NCBI RefSeq assembly: GCF_014643775.1
Contig: NZ_BMKC01000001.1
Span: 1,364,001 to 1,428,000, forward strand
Length of the DNA stretch: 64,000 nt
Direction of reading: 5' to 3'
DNA from: Arenimonas soli
Lineage (GTDB): Bacteria > Pseudomonadota > Gammaproteobacteria > Xanthomonadales > Xanthomonadaceae
The notes beneath the pieces are model-generated. The model saw nothing but the letters and a program-made list of their open reading frames with translations. It was not told the DNA's origin and ran no database searches. Both the position numbers and the translations under genes were made by a program. Positions within the stretch are counted from its first letter, which is position 1; every line of letters begins with the position of its first letter. This document shows positions 8,496-17,647 of this stretch, one piece after another.

Positions 8496-9941
8496 ATGAG
8501 CCTGCGACTGAGCCACCTGATCGGCGGTGACGCCCGGTCCGCCTCCGACGGCGGCTGGCTGGAGGTATTCGACCCGGCCACCGGCGGCGTTTACGCCCAC
8601 TGCCCCGCCGGCACCGCGCACGACGTGGACGCCGCCGTGGCGGCCGCCCGCGAGGCCTTCCCGGCCTGGTCGGCGCTGCCCGCGGCCGAACGCGCCGCCT
8701 GGATGAACCGCCTGGCCGATGCACTGGAAGCCCGGCTCGAGGATTTCGCCGCCGCCGAGTCCCGCGACGTTGGCAAGCCGCTGGCGCTGGCGCGCAGCCT
8801 CGACATCCCGCGCGCGGCCAGCAACCTGCGCTTCTTCGCCGCCGCCGCCACCCAGTTCGCCAGCGAATCCCACGCCGGCCCGGGCGTGGTCAACTACACC
8901 CTGCGCCAGCCGCTGGGCGTGGTGGCCTGCATCAGCCCCTGGAACCTGCCGCTGTACCTGTTCACCTGGAAGTTCGCCCCGGCCCTGGCCGCGGGCAACT
9001 GCGTGGTCGGCAAGCCGTCGGAAGTGACCCCGGTCACCGCCTGGATGCTGGGCGAACTGGCCCGCGACATCGGCTTCCCCGCCGGCGTGCTCAACATCGT
9101 GCAGGGCCGCGGCGCCGAGGTCGGCCAGGCGCTGGTGGACCACCCGGACGTCAAGGCCGTCAGCTTCACCGGCAGCACCGCGGTCGGCACCCACATCGCC
9201 GAAGGCTGTGCGCGCTCGCTCAAGAAGGTGTCGCTGGAACTGGGCGGCAAGAACCCGACCCTGGTCTTCGCCGATGCGCCGCGGGAAAAGCTGCTCGACA
9301 CCGTGCAGCGTTCGGCCTTCCTCAATTCCGGGCAGATCTGCCTGTGCGGTTCGCGCCTGCTGGTCGAACGCAGCATCTACGACGGCTTTCGCGACGAACT
9401 GGTGACGCGGGCGCGGGCCATGGTGGTCGGCGATCCCGCAGACGCCGCCACCCAGGTCGGCCCGGTGGTGTCGAAGGCGCACTTCGACAAGGTGATGGGC
9501 TGCATTCAACTGGCCCGCGCCGAAGGCGGCCGTGTTCTTTGCGGCGGCGAGCCGGTAAGGCCGGAAGGTCGCTGCGCCGACGGCTGGTTCATCGCGCCGA
9601 CCCTCATCGAAGGCCTGGGGCCCGCCTGCCGCACCAATACCGAAGAAATCTTCGGACCGGTGCTCACCCTGCAGCCTTTCGACACCGATCAAGAAGCCCT
9701 GGCCCTGGCCAACGCGGCGCCCTACGGCCTGTCCGCGAGCATCTGGACCACCGACCTGCGCCGCGCCCATCGCCTGGCTGCGGCCATCGAGGCCGGCGTG
9801 GTCTGGGTGAACACCTGGATGAACCGCGACCTGCGCACGCCCTTCGGCGGCGTCAAGCAGTCGGGCATCGGTCGCGAAGGTGGCTGGGAAGCCATGCGCT
9901 TCTTCACCGAAGCCAAGAACGTCACCATCGACCTGGGATGA
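8496..9941 (+). CDS. NAD-dependent aldehyde dehydrogenase, likely 2-aminomuconate 6-semialdehyde dehydrogenase
   Basis: The 481-residue ALDH-superfamily enzyme has N150 (in SPWN), E248 (LELGGKNP) and the nucleophile C282 (NSGQICLC), all at expected positions. The C terminus PFGGVKQSGIGREGG...FFTEAKNV matches the hydroxymuconic/aminomuconic semialdehyde dehydrogenase branch (AmnC/NbaE/XylG-like). In this cluster it should oxidise the product of the ACMS decarboxylase to 2-aminomuconate using NAD+. Its stop is 4 bases before the carbonic anhydrase ATG. The family is certain from sequence; the substrate rests mainly on the neighbouring kynurenine genes. Confidence 0.88.
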   Translation: MSLRLSHLIGGDARSASDGGWLEVFDPATGGVYAHCPAGTAHDVDAAVAAAREAFPAWSALPAAERAAWMNRLADALEARLEDFAAAESRDVGKPLALARSLDIPRAASNLRFFAAAATQFASESHAGPGVVNYTLRQPLGVVACISPWNLPLYLFTWKFAPALAAGNCVVGKPSEVTPVTAWMLGELARDIGFPAGVLNIVQGRGAEVGQALVDHPDVKAVSFTGSTAVGTHIAEGCARSLKKVSLELGGKNPTLVFADAPREKLLDTVQRSAFLNSGQICLCGSRLLVERSIYDGFRDELVTRARAMVVGDPADAATQVGPVVSKAHFDKVMGCIQLARAEGGRVLCGGEPVRPEGRCADGWFIAPTLIEGLGPACRTNTEEIFGPVLTLQPFDTDQEALALANAAPYGLSASIWTTDLRRAHRLAAAIEAGVVWVNTWMNRDLRTPFGGVKQSGIGREGGWEAMRFFTEAKNVTIDLG

Positions 9942-9945
9942 AGCA

Positions 9946-10608
9946 ATGCCGCTGAAGGAACTGCTGGACAAGAACAAGGAGTGGGCCGAGAGGGTGCGGG
10001 CCGAGGACCCGCAGTTCTTCAAGCGCCTGTCCGGACTGCAGGCGCCCAAGTACCTGTGGATCGGCTGTTCGGATTCGCGCGTGCCCGCCAACCAGATCAC
10101 CGGCCTGATGCCCGGCGAGGTCTTCGTGCACCGAAACATCGCCAACGTGGTGGTGCATACCGACCTCAACTGCCTGAGCACCATCCAGTTCGCGGTGGAC
10201 GTCCTGAAGGTCGAACACATCCTGGTGGTCGGCCATTACGGCTGCGGCGGCGTGCACGCCGCGCTGACCGGCACCCGCGTCGGCCTGGCCGACAACTGGC
10301 TGCGCCATGTCGGCGACGTCGCCCGCAAGCACGAGGCGCTGCTGGCCGAGGTCGACCTCGAATCCCTGCGCCACGCCCGCCTGTGCGAACTGAACGTGGT
10401 CGAACAGGTGGTCAACGTCTGCGAGACCACCATCGTCATGGATGCCTGGGCCCGGGGCCAGAAGCTTAGCGTGCACGGCTGGGTCTATTCGCTGCTCGAC
10501 GGCCGCGTGCGCGAACTGGGCATGGGCGTGGACGACCAACAGGAGCTGCCCGAAGCCTATGCCCTGGCCATGAAGCACATCCGCGGCCGTCTCAAGGACG
10601 AAGCATGA
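9946..10608 (+). CDS. can: Beta-class carbonic anhydrase
   Basis: This zinc enzyme interconverts CO2 and bicarbonate in the cytoplasm. The 220 residues closely follow E. coli Can. The zinc ligands C41, H97 and C100 and the Asp-Arg dyad D43/R45 are all present (IGCSDSRVP and [10 protein letters not shown]). The ATG at 9946 is 4 bases after the aldehyde dehydrogenase stop, and its own stop overlaps the next start (ATGA). It is embedded between kynurenine-degradation genes. A link to the CO2 released by the ACMS decarboxylase in the same operon is plausible but inferred. Confidence 0.95.
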   Translation: MPLKELLDKNKEWAERVRAEDPQFFKRLSGLQAPKYLWIGCSDSRVPANQITGLMPGEVFVHRNIANVVVHTDLNCLSTIQFAVDVLKVEHILVVGHYGCGGVHAALTGTRVGLADNWLRHVGDVARKHEALLAEVDLESLRHARLCELNVVEQVVNVCETTIVMDAWARGQKLSVHGWVYSLLDGRVRELGMGVDDQQELPEAYALAMKHIRGRLKDEA

Positions 10609-11039
10609 GCGACATCTTCCGCACCGACACCGCGCCCAACCCGGTCGGCGCCTACCCACACGCACGACGGGTCGGCCAGCTGCTGTTCCTGTCGGGCATC
10701 GGCCCGCGCACGCCGGGCAGCAACGCCATCCCCGGCAACGTCTACAACGCCGCCGGCCGCCTGATCGACTACGACATCGTCACCCAGTGCCATTCGGTCT
10801 TCGCCAACGTGCGGGCCGTGCTCGAGGCCAGCCACTGCCGCTGGGAGTGGCTGGTGGACGTCACCGTCTACCTGACCGATATGAGCCGGGATTTCCAGGC
10901 CTACAACGGCGTCTGGGCCGAATATTTCCCCGACATCAACAAGGCGCCCTGCCGCACCACGCTGGGCATCAGCGCCCTGCCCACGCCGATCGCCATCGAG
11001 CTCAAGTGCGTGGCGGCCTACCCGGAGTCGCACCGATGA
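10605..11039 (+). CDS. RidA-family deaminase, likely 2-aminomuconate deaminase
   Basis: The 144-residue YjgF/RidA-fold protein shows the family segments [12 protein letters not shown], the trimer-interface region and a C-terminal VAAYPES. The pattern [19 protein letters not shown] near the N terminus resembles bacterial 2-aminomuconate deaminases (AmnD/NbaF type) rather than housekeeping RidA. In context it would hydrolyse 2-aminomuconate to 2-oxo-hexenedioate (4-oxalocrotonate) and ammonia. It overlaps the neighbour on each side by 4 bases. The assignment is strong for the fold and good for the substrate, given the flanking dioxygenase and semialdehyde dehydrogenase. Confidence 0.87.
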   Translation: MSDIFRTDTAPNPVGAYPHARRVGQLLFLSGIGPRTPGSNAIPGNVYNAAGRLIDYDIVTQCHSVFANVRAVLEASHCRWEWLVDVTVYLTDMSRDFQAYNGVWAEYFPDINKAPCRTTLGISALPTPIAIELKCVAAYPESHR

Positions 11040-11560
11040 TTGGCAACGCCTTCAACCTGCAGCAGTGGATCGACGAGCACCGGCACCTGCTCAAGCCGCC
11101 CGTGGGCAACAAGTGCATCGTGGATGGCGATTTCATCGTGATGATCGTCGGCGGGCCCAACCAGCGCACCGACTACCACATCGAGGAAGGCCCGGAGTTC
11201 TTCCACCAGATCGAAGGCGAGATGGTCCTGAAGATCCAGGAAGACGGCAAGGTGCGCGACATCCCGATCAAGGCCGGCGAAGTCTTCTACCTGCCGCCGA
11301 AGGTGCCGCATTCGCCGCAGCGTTTGGCCGGCGGCGTCGGCCTGGTGATCGAACGCAAACGGCGCGCCGGCGAGAAGGACGGCCTGCTGTGGTACTGCGA
11401 AAAGTGCAACCACCCCCTGTTCTCGGAATATTTCGAACTCGAGAACATCGAGACCCAGTTCCAGGCCATCTTCGACCGCTTCTACGGTTCCATCGAAAAC
11501 CGCACCTGCCCGGACTGCAAGCACCTCAACCCGGCCCCTGCCAAGTACGACGCGGGCTGA
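11036..11560 (+). CDS. nbaC: 3-hydroxyanthranilate 3,4-dioxygenase
   Basis: This cupin dioxygenase opens the ring of 3-hydroxyanthranilate to 2-amino-3-carboxymuconate semialdehyde (ACMS). In the 174 residues the catalytic Fe(II) ligands H48, E54 and H92 are present, with substrate-binding R44 and R96. A second rubredoxin-like metal site, found in bacterial enzymes, is intact: C121-x-x-C124 and C158-x-x-C161. The start ATG overlaps the deaminase stop (ATGA), which rules out a longer upstream start. It feeds the ACMS decarboxylase encoded two genes downstream. Confidence 0.96.
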   Translation: MIGNAFNLQQWIDEHRHLLKPPVGNKCIVDGDFIVMIVGGPNQRTDYHIEEGPEFFHQIEGEMVLKIQEDGKVRDIPIKAGEVFYLPPKVPHSPQRLAGGVGLVIERKRRAGEKDGLLWYCEKCNHPLFSEYFELENIETQFQAIFDRFYGSIENRTCPDCKHLNPAPAKYDAG

Positions 11561-11563
11561 GCC

Positions 11564-12523
11564 ATGCCCTTCGAGCTGGATCTTTTCACGGCCAACCTGC
11601 TTTCACCGGTCGTGCTGGCCTTCGCCCTGGGCGTGGTCGCGCGCAGCATACGCAGCGACCTGGACATTCCGCCGGCCATCCAGGCCTACCTGTCGATCTT
11701 CCTGCTGCTGGCCATCGGCCTCAAGGGCGGCGTGGCCCTGCGCCAGGACCCGCCGGACGACCTGTGGCTGCTGCTTGGCGTGACCATCCTCGCCGGCCTG
11801 GCGACGGCCACGTCCGCCTATTTCCTGGCCCGCGCCTGGCTGCGGGACGTGCCGCTGCAGGCGGGTGCGATCGCCGCGCATTACGGTTCGGTCTCGGCCG
11901 TCACCTTCATCGCCGCCCAACAGTTCGTCGAACGCACCGGCGGCCAGCCCGTCGAGGTATTGGTCGCGCTGGTGGTGGCGCTGGAAATCCCGGCCATCCT
12001 GGTCGGCATCGGCCTGGCGCGCGGCGGCGGGCGACCGAACTGGGAACAGGTGCGTGAAGTCCTGACCGGACGGACCTCGATGCTGCTGCTCGGCGGCCTG
12101 GCCATCGGCGCCATCGCCGGCAAGGCCGGCGTGCAGGCGGTGGATGCGATGTACTTCCAGCTGTTCCAGGGCATGCTGATGCTGTTCATGCTCGACATGG
12201 GGCTGGTGGCCGCCGGCCAGTTGCGCCAGCTCGGGCGCGGCTTCGGCCGCCTGCTGGTGTATGCCACCGTGCTGCCGGTCGTGCACGGCCTGGCCGGCGT
12301 GGCGATCGGGCACGCGGTCGGCCTGGGCCCGGACGGTGCCACGGTTTTTGGCGCCATGCTCGCCAGCGCCTCCTACATCGCCGCACCGGCCTCGGTGCGC
12401 GCCTCGCTGCCCGAGGCCGACGCCGGCCGCTGCATCACCGCGGCGCTGGGCCTCACCTTCCCCTTCAACCTCGCCCTGGGCATTCCCCTGTACGCGGCCT
12501 TTTCCGGCTGGCTTGCAACCTGA
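11564..12523 (+). CDS. SbtA-type sodium-dependent bicarbonate permease
   Basis: The 319-residue integral membrane protein has about ten hydrophobic segments in two halves, as in the SbtA (DUF897) family. The first half contains the hallmark AHYGSVSAVTF (about residues 105-115). The second has a related ASASYIAAPASVR segment near 265-277, consistent with an inverted repeat. Cyanobacterial SbtA is a Na+/HCO3- symporter; many proteobacterial homologues are uncharacterised. It starts 3 bases after nbaC and is separated by carbonic anhydrase-linked genes only. No PII-like SbtB regulator is adjacent. The substrate is inferred from the family. Confidence 0.82.
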   Translation: MPFELDLFTANLLSPVVLAFALGVVARSIRSDLDIPPAIQAYLSIFLLLAIGLKGGVALRQDPPDDLWLLLGVTILAGLATATSAYFLARAWLRDVPLQAGAIAAHYGSVSAVTFIAAQQFVERTGGQPVEVLVALVVALEIPAILVGIGLARGGGRPNWEQVREVLTGRTSMLLLGGLAIGAIAGKAGVQAVDAMYFQLFQGMLMLFMLDMGLVAAGQLRQLGRGFGRLLVYATVLPVVHGLAGVAIGHAVGLGPDGATVFGAMLASASYIAAPASVRASLPEADAGRCITAALGLTFPFNLALGIPLYAAFSGWLAT

Positions 12524-12577
12524 ACCCATGGCCGGCGCCGGACCGGGCCCGGCGCCAAAGCGGCTAGAATCGCGCCC

Positions 12578-13585
12578 ATGCTAAAGATCGACAGCCACGC
12601 CCACTACCTGCCCCGGACCTGGCCGAACCTTGCCGAGAAGTACGGCGACGTCCGCTTTCCGGTGATCCACCACGAAGACGGCCGCGCCCGCATCTACAAG
12701 GACGGCAAGTTCTTCCGGGAAATCTGGTCCAAGACCTGGGACCCGGCCGAGCGCATCGCCGACTACGCGCGCTTTGGCGTGCAGGTGCAGGTGCTGAGCA
12801 CGGTGCCGGTGATGTTCAGCTACTGGGCCAAGGCCCAGCACGCGCTGGAACTGCACCAGGCCCTGAACGACCACATGGCCGAAGCCTGCCGCGACCACCG
12901 CAAGCATTGCGCCGGCATCGGCACCGTGCCACTGCAGTCGCCGCGCCTGGCCGTGCAGGAACTCGAGCGCTGCATGGACCAGCTGGACCTGCAGGGCGTG
13001 CAGATCGGTTCGCACATCAACGACTGGAACCTCGACGCGGCCGAACTGCAGCCCTTCTTCGAAGCGGCGCAGGACCTGGGTGCGGCGATCCTGGTGCATC
13101 CCTGGGACATGATGGGCACCGAGTCCATGCCCAAGTACTGGATGCCCTGGCTGGTGGGCATGCCGGCCGAACAAAGCCGGGCCGCCTGCGCGCTGATCTT
13201 CGGCGGCGTGCTCGAGCGTTTCCCGCGCCTGAAGGTCTGCCTGGCCCACGGCGGCGGCAGCTTTCCCTACACCATCGGCCGCATCGAACACGGCTTCAAC
13301 ATGCGCCCGGACCTGGTGGCCACCGACAACCCGCACAATCCGCGCAGCTACCTGCCGCGGCTGTACTTCGATTCCTGGGTGGCCGACGACCGCGCGCTGC
13401 GCTACCTGCTCGACACCGTCGGCGTGCCGCGGGTGATGCTGGGCACCGACTACCCCTTCCCACTGGGCGAACAGGTGCCCGGCGCCGGCATCGCCAACCT
13501 GGGCCTGAACGAATCGGACCAGGCGCGGCTTTACCACGGCACCGCGCTGGAGTGGCTGGGCCTGCCACGTTCGAGGTTCGAATGA
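12578..13585 (+). CDS. 2-amino-3-carboxymuconate-6-semialdehyde decarboxylase (ACMSD)
   Basis: This amidohydrolase-superfamily metal enzyme decarboxylates ACMS to 2-aminomuconate semialdehyde, diverting carbon from quinolinate and NAD synthesis. The 335 residues have the zinc ligands H7 and H9 (DSHAHYLP), H174 (VHPWDMMG), H224 ([10 protein letters not shown]) and D291 (GTDYPF), matching the Pseudomonas enzyme. A TAGAAT hexamer at 12565-12570 sits just before the ATG. If it is a -10 box, a second, nearly leaderless transcript could start here. The stop overlaps kynU by 4 bases. Confidence 0.95.
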   Translation: MLKIDSHAHYLPRTWPNLAEKYGDVRFPVIHHEDGRARIYKDGKFFREIWSKTWDPAERIADYARFGVQVQVLSTVPVMFSYWAKAQHALELHQALNDHMAEACRDHRKHCAGIGTVPLQSPRLAVQELERCMDQLDLQGVQIGSHINDWNLDAAELQPFFEAAQDLGAAILVHPWDMMGTESMPKYWMPWLVGMPAEQSRAACALIFGGVLERFPRLKVCLAHGGGSFPYTIGRIEHGFNMRPDLVATDNPHNPRSYLPRLYFDSWVADDRALRYLLDTVGVPRVMLGTDYPFPLGEQVPGAGIANLGLNESDQARLYHGTALEWLGLPRSRFE

Positions 13586-14865
13586 ACGACCTGCACACGA
13601 TCCCGGCCGAACGCCTGGACGCCGACGATGCGCTGGCCAGTTTCCGCGACCAGTTCCTGATCCCCCGCCACGGCGACGGCGAACAGGCCTATTTCTGCGG
13701 CAATTCTCTGGGCCTGCAGCCCCGCGGCGTGCGCGAGGCCCTGCTGCAGGAGCTCGACGACTGGGCGGCGCTGGGCGTCGAGGCGCATTTCCACGGCAAA
13801 CATCCGTGGATGCCCTACCACAACGAAGTGCGCGACGGCCTGGCCCACATCGCCGGCGCCGAACCTTCGGAAGTGGTGGCGATGAATTCGCTCACTGCCA
13901 ACCTGCACCTGCTGATGGTCAGCTTCTACCGGCCGACGGCGCAGCGCCCGGCGATCCTGATGGAAGCCGGTGCCTTTCCGTCCGACCAGTACGCGATGGC
14001 TTCGCAGGTGCGCTTCCACGGCTTCGACCCGGCGACGGACGTCATCGAAGTCCAGCCCGACGAGGCCAACGGCACCATTTCGATGGCGGCCATCGAAGCG
14101 GCGCTGGACCAGCACGGCCACCGCATCGCCCTGGTGATGTGGCCGGGCGTGCAGTACCGCACCGGCCAGGCCTTCGACCTGAAGGAAATCACCCGACTGG
14201 CGCATGCCAAGGGCTGCGTGGTCGGCTTCGACCTGGCGCACGCGGCCGGCAACCTGCCGCTGGCCCTGCACGACAGCGGCGCCGACTTCGCCGCCTGGTG
14301 CAGCTACAAATATCTGAACTCCGGTCCGGGCGCGGTTTCCGGCGCCTTCGTGCACGCGCGCCACGCCACCAGCGACCGGCCACGTTTCGCCGGCTGGTGG
14401 GGCCACGACCAGGCCAGCCGCTTCAGGATGGGCCCGCAATTCCAGCCCACGCCCGGCGCCGACGGCTGGCAGCTGAGCAACCCGCCGATCCTGGCGCTGG
14501 CGCCGCTGCGCGTGTCGCTCGACCTGTTCTCCCGGGCCGGGCTGCCGGCGCTGCGTGCCAAGTCGGAAAAGCTCACCGCCTACCTCGAAGCCCAGGTGCT
14601 GGCGCGCCTGCCGAACGTGCTGGAAATCGTCACCCCGACCCAGCCGGAACGCCGCGGTTGCCAGCTGTCGCTGCGCGTGCGCGGCGGCCGCGACCAGGGC
14701 CGCGCGCTGTTCGATTACCTCGTCGCCCAGGGCATCGTCGGCGACTGGCGCGAACCCGACGTCATCCGCATCTCGCCGGTGCCGCTGTACAACCGGTTCG
14801 GCGATGTCAGCCGCTTCATCGCCGCCGTCGAAACCTGGTCGGCCCCAGCCGGCAGCGTCGCATGA
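13582..14865 (+). CDS. kynU: Kynureninase
   Basis: This PLP-dependent hydrolase cleaves 3-hydroxykynurenine (or kynurenine) to 3-hydroxyanthranilate (or anthranilate) and alanine. The 427 residues have family length. Conserved blocks include [13 protein letters not shown] near the N terminus, [11 protein letters not shown] with the PLP-ring aspartate, and the Schiff-base lysine K243 in [12 protein letters not shown]. The GRF..GWWGH loop is present. The ATG at 13582 overlaps the ACMSD stop, and the kynU stop overlaps kmo; both junctions read ATGA. It links kmo to nbaC in the pathway. Confidence 0.97.
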   Translation: MNDLHTIPAERLDADDALASFRDQFLIPRHGDGEQAYFCGNSLGLQPRGVREALLQELDDWAALGVEAHFHGKHPWMPYHNEVRDGLAHIAGAEPSEVVAMNSLTANLHLLMVSFYRPTAQRPAILMEAGAFPSDQYAMASQVRFHGFDPATDVIEVQPDEANGTISMAAIEAALDQHGHRIALVMWPGVQYRTGQAFDLKEITRLAHAKGCVVGFDLAHAAGNLPLALHDSGADFAAWCSYKYLNSGPGAVSGAFVHARHATSDRPRFAGWWGHDQASRFRMGPQFQPTPGADGWQLSNPPILALAPLRVSLDLFSRAGLPALRAKSEKLTAYLEAQVLARLPNVLEIVTPTQPERRGCQLSLRVRGGRDQGRALFDYLVAQGIVGDWREPDVIRISPVPLYNRFGDVSRFIAAVETWSAPAGSVA

Positions 14866-16214
14866 GCACGCGCCCGGCGATCACCCTCGTCGGTGCCGGC
14901 CTTGCCGGCGCGCTGCTGGCGACCCTGCTGGCCCGCCGCGGGCAGTCGGTGGACGTGTTCGAAAAGCGCCCCGACCCGCGCCGCCGGGGTTACGAGGGGG
15001 GGCGATCGATCAACCTCGCGCTGGCCGAACGTGGCCTGCATGCCCTGCGCCAGGCCGGGCTTCAGGACGTGGTGATGGCCCAGGCGGTGATGATGCGCGG
15101 CCGCATGGTGCACCCGCTCGGTGACGACACCATGCTGCAGCGTTATGGCCGCGACGACAGCGAAGTGATCTGGTCGGTGCACCGTGGCCGGCTCAACATG
15201 GCCATGCTCGAGGCCGCCGAAGCAGCCGGCGCCCGCCTGCATTTCTCGCAGCGCCTGGACGGCGTCGATTTCGAAAGCCGCCAGGCAAGCTTCGTCAACG
15301 ACCACGACCGCCAGCGTCGCGACCAGGCCTTCAGCGTGCTGCTGGGCTGCGACGGCGCCGGCTCCGGCCTGCGCGCGGCGATGGCGCCGCACGTGGACCT
15401 GGGCGAGCGCTTCGAACCGCTGGGCCACGGCTACAAGGAACTGGAAATCCCGCCCGCGGCCGACGGCGGCTTCCGCATCGACCCCAATGCCCTGCACATC
15501 TGGCCGCGCGGAGGCTACATGTGCATAGCGCTGCCCAACACCGAAAAGACCTTCACGGTGACGCTGTTCCTGCCCAACGAAGGCGACCCCAGTTTCGCCA
15601 CCCTGCCCGACCTGGCCAGCGCCCGCGCCTTTTTCGCCCGCGACTTTGCCGACGCGCTGCCGCTGGTGCCGGACTTCGACGCCGACTGGACCAACAACCC
15701 CATCGGCGGCCTGGGCACGCTGCGCCTGCAGAACTGGCGGCTGGACGGCCGGGCCGTTTTGCTGGGCGACGCCGCGCATGCCATGGTGCCGTTCCACGGC
15801 CAGGGCATGAACTGTGCTTTCGAGGACTGCGTGGCGCTCGATGCCCACCTGGCCGCCGAGCCGGATTTCGAAGCGGCCTTCGCGGCCTTCGAGGCCGAAC
15901 GCCGGCCCAATGCCGAAGCCATCCAGGCGATGGCGCTGGAGAACTACATCGAGATGCGCGACCGCGTCGACGACGCCGACTACCTGCTGCAGCGACAGCT
16001 CGAGGTGACGCTGGCCGACCGCCATCCCGGACGTTTCGTGCCGCGCTATTCGATGGTCAGTTTCGGCCGGGTGCCCTATTCGGTGGCGCTTGAACGCGGC
16101 AAGGTCCAGCGCGCGATCCTGGTCGAGGCCACGCAGGGCCTGCAGCGACTGGACCAGGTGGACCTGGTCGCCGCCGACGCCGCGGTGGAGGCAAGGCTGG
16201 CTCCCCTGGCATGA
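14862..16214 (+). CDS. kmo: Kynurenine 3-monooxygenase
   Basis: This FAD-dependent aromatic hydroxylase converts L-kynurenine to 3-hydroxykynurenine with NADPH and O2. The 450 residues show the N-terminal FAD motif G11-A-G-L-A-G16, the conserved RRGYEGGRSINLALAERG segment and the second FAD motif LLGDAAHAMVPFHGQGMN near 305-322. KMO signature residues around ENYIEMRD follow. It starts within the kynU stop and its own stop overlaps sbcB, so the coupled chain extends into DNA-repair genes. No tryptophan dioxygenase or kynurenine formamidase is in the window. Confidence 0.97.
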   Translation: MSTRPAITLVGAGLAGALLATLLARRGQSVDVFEKRPDPRRRGYEGGRSINLALAERGLHALRQAGLQDVVMAQAVMMRGRMVHPLGDDTMLQRYGRDDSEVIWSVHRGRLNMAMLEAAEAAGARLHFSQRLDGVDFESRQASFVNDHDRQRRDQAFSVLLGCDGAGSGLRAAMAPHVDLGERFEPLGHGYKELEIPPAADGGFRIDPNALHIWPRGGYMCIALPNTEKTFTVTLFLPNEGDPSFATLPDLASARAFFARDFADALPLVPDFDADWTNNPIGGLGTLRLQNWRLDGRAVLLGDAAHAMVPFHGQGMNCAFEDCVALDAHLAAEPDFEAAFAAFEAERRPNAEAIQAMALENYIEMRDRVDDADYLLQRQLEVTLADRHPGRFVPRYSMVSFGRVPYSVALERGKVQRAILVEATQGLQRLDQVDLVAADAAVEARLAPLA

Positions 16215-17647
16215 CAGCCAGCTTCCTCTGGTACGACCTAGAAACCTTCGGCCGCGACCCGCGGCGCACGCGCATCGCCCAGTTCGCGGCCCAGCGCACT
16301 GACGCCGACCTCAATCCCGTCGGCGAACCGCTCAGCCTGTTCTGCCAGCCGGCCGACGACCTGCTGCCCTCGCCCGAAGCGACGATGATCACCGGCATCA
16401 CGCCGCAGCACGCCCTGGCCGAGGGCCTGCGGGAGGCCGAGTTCATGGCCCGGCTGCACGAGGAATTCGCCAAGCCCGGCACCTGCGCCGTGGGCTACAA
16501 CTCGATCCGCTTCGACGATGAGTTCGTGCGCTTCGGCCTGTACCGCAACTTCCACGACCCCTACGAACGCGAGTGGCGCAGCGGCAATTCGCGCTGGGAC
16601 CTGCTCGACGTGCTGCGCCTGGCCGAGGCGCTGCGCCCCGAGGGCCTGGAATGGCCCAGACGCGAGGACGGCGCGCCCAGCTTCAAGCTCGAACACCTGG
16701 CCTTGGTCAACGGCGTGCGCGAGGGCGACGCCCACGAGGCCCTGAGCGACGTGCGCGCGCTGATCGGCCTGGCCCGCAAGTTCAAGGCCGCGCAGCCGCG
16801 CCTGTGGGACTACGCGTTTTCCCTGCGCAACAAGCGCCAGGTCGGCGGCCTGCTGGACGTGGCCAACATGACGCCGCTGCTGCACATATCCTCGCGCTAC
16901 CCGGCCAGCCGGCACTGCGCGGCGCTGGTGGCGCCGATCGCCCGGCACCCGCGCATCGAGTCGCGGGTGATCGTTGCCAGCCTGGACGAAGACCCCACGC
17001 GCTGGCTGGACATGTCGCCCGAGGACATCGCCGAGCGGCTGTTCGTACGCGAAGCCGACCTGCCCGAGGGCGAACACCGCATCCCGCTCAAGGAAGTGCA
17101 CACCAACAAGTGCCCGGTGCTGCTGCCGCTGGCGCACCTGCGCGGGACCGACTTCGAGCGCCTGGGCATTGACCGGGCCGCCAGCCTGGCCCATGCCGAC
17201 ACCCTGCGCGCCACCCCGGGCCTGGGCGAACGCGTGCGCCGGGCCTTTGCGGTGGAAGCCGCGCGTGAACCCGCCGATGCCGATGCGGCGCTGTACGACG
17301 GTTTCCCGGCGGAGGGCGACAAACGCCTGTTTCCGAAGGTACGCAGCACGGCCCCTGCCGGCCTGGCTGCGCTGGCCGGGCAGTTCACCGACCCGCGCTA
17401 CGGCGAGCTGCTGTTCCGGTACCGCGCGCGCAACTGGCCCGACAGCCTCGATGCCGATGAGCGCGAGCGCTGGGACCTCTACCGCCGCACCCGGCTGGGC
17501 GGCGGCGACGGCCTGAGCGAATACGACTTCACTTCCTATTACGCCGCCATCGCCAGACTGCGTGCCGACAACCCGCCGGGCCCGAAGCAGGCCTGGCTCG
17601 ACGCCCTGGACGCCTGGGGCCACGACATCCAGCGGTCCCTGGCATGA
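16211..17647 (+). CDS. sbcB: Exodeoxyribonuclease I
   Basis: This processive 3'-5' single-strand DNA exonuclease acts in repair and recombination. The 478 residues match E. coli ExoI in length. The DEDD exonuclease site begins with D9 and E11 in WYDLETFGRDP. The later ExoIII motif HEALSDVRALIGLA lies near residues 176-189. The SH3-like and helical C-terminal regions contain VHTNKCPVL, typical of the family. The start overlaps the kmo stop and the stop overlaps the next gene, both as ATGA. No metabolic link to kynurenine is evident. Confidence 0.95.
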   Translation: MTASFLWYDLETFGRDPRRTRIAQFAAQRTDADLNPVGEPLSLFCQPADDLLPSPEATMITGITPQHALAEGLREAEFMARLHEEFAKPGTCAVGYNSIRFDDEFVRFGLYRNFHDPYEREWRSGNSRWDLLDVLRLAEALRPEGLEWPRREDGAPSFKLEHLALVNGVREGDAHEALSDVRALIGLARKFKAAQPRLWDYAFSLRNKRQVGGLLDVANMTPLLHISSRYPASRHCAALVAPIARHPRIESRVIVASLDEDPTRWLDMSPEDIAERLFVREADLPEGEHRIPLKEVHTNKCPVLLPLAHLRGTDFERLGIDRAASLAHADTLRATPGLGERVRRAFAVEAAREPADADAALYDGFPAEGDKRLFPKVRSTAPAGLAALAGQFTDPRYGELLFRYRARNWPDSLDADERERWDLYRRTRLGGGDGLSEYDFTSYYAAIARLRADNPPGPKQAWLDALDAWGHDIQRSLA

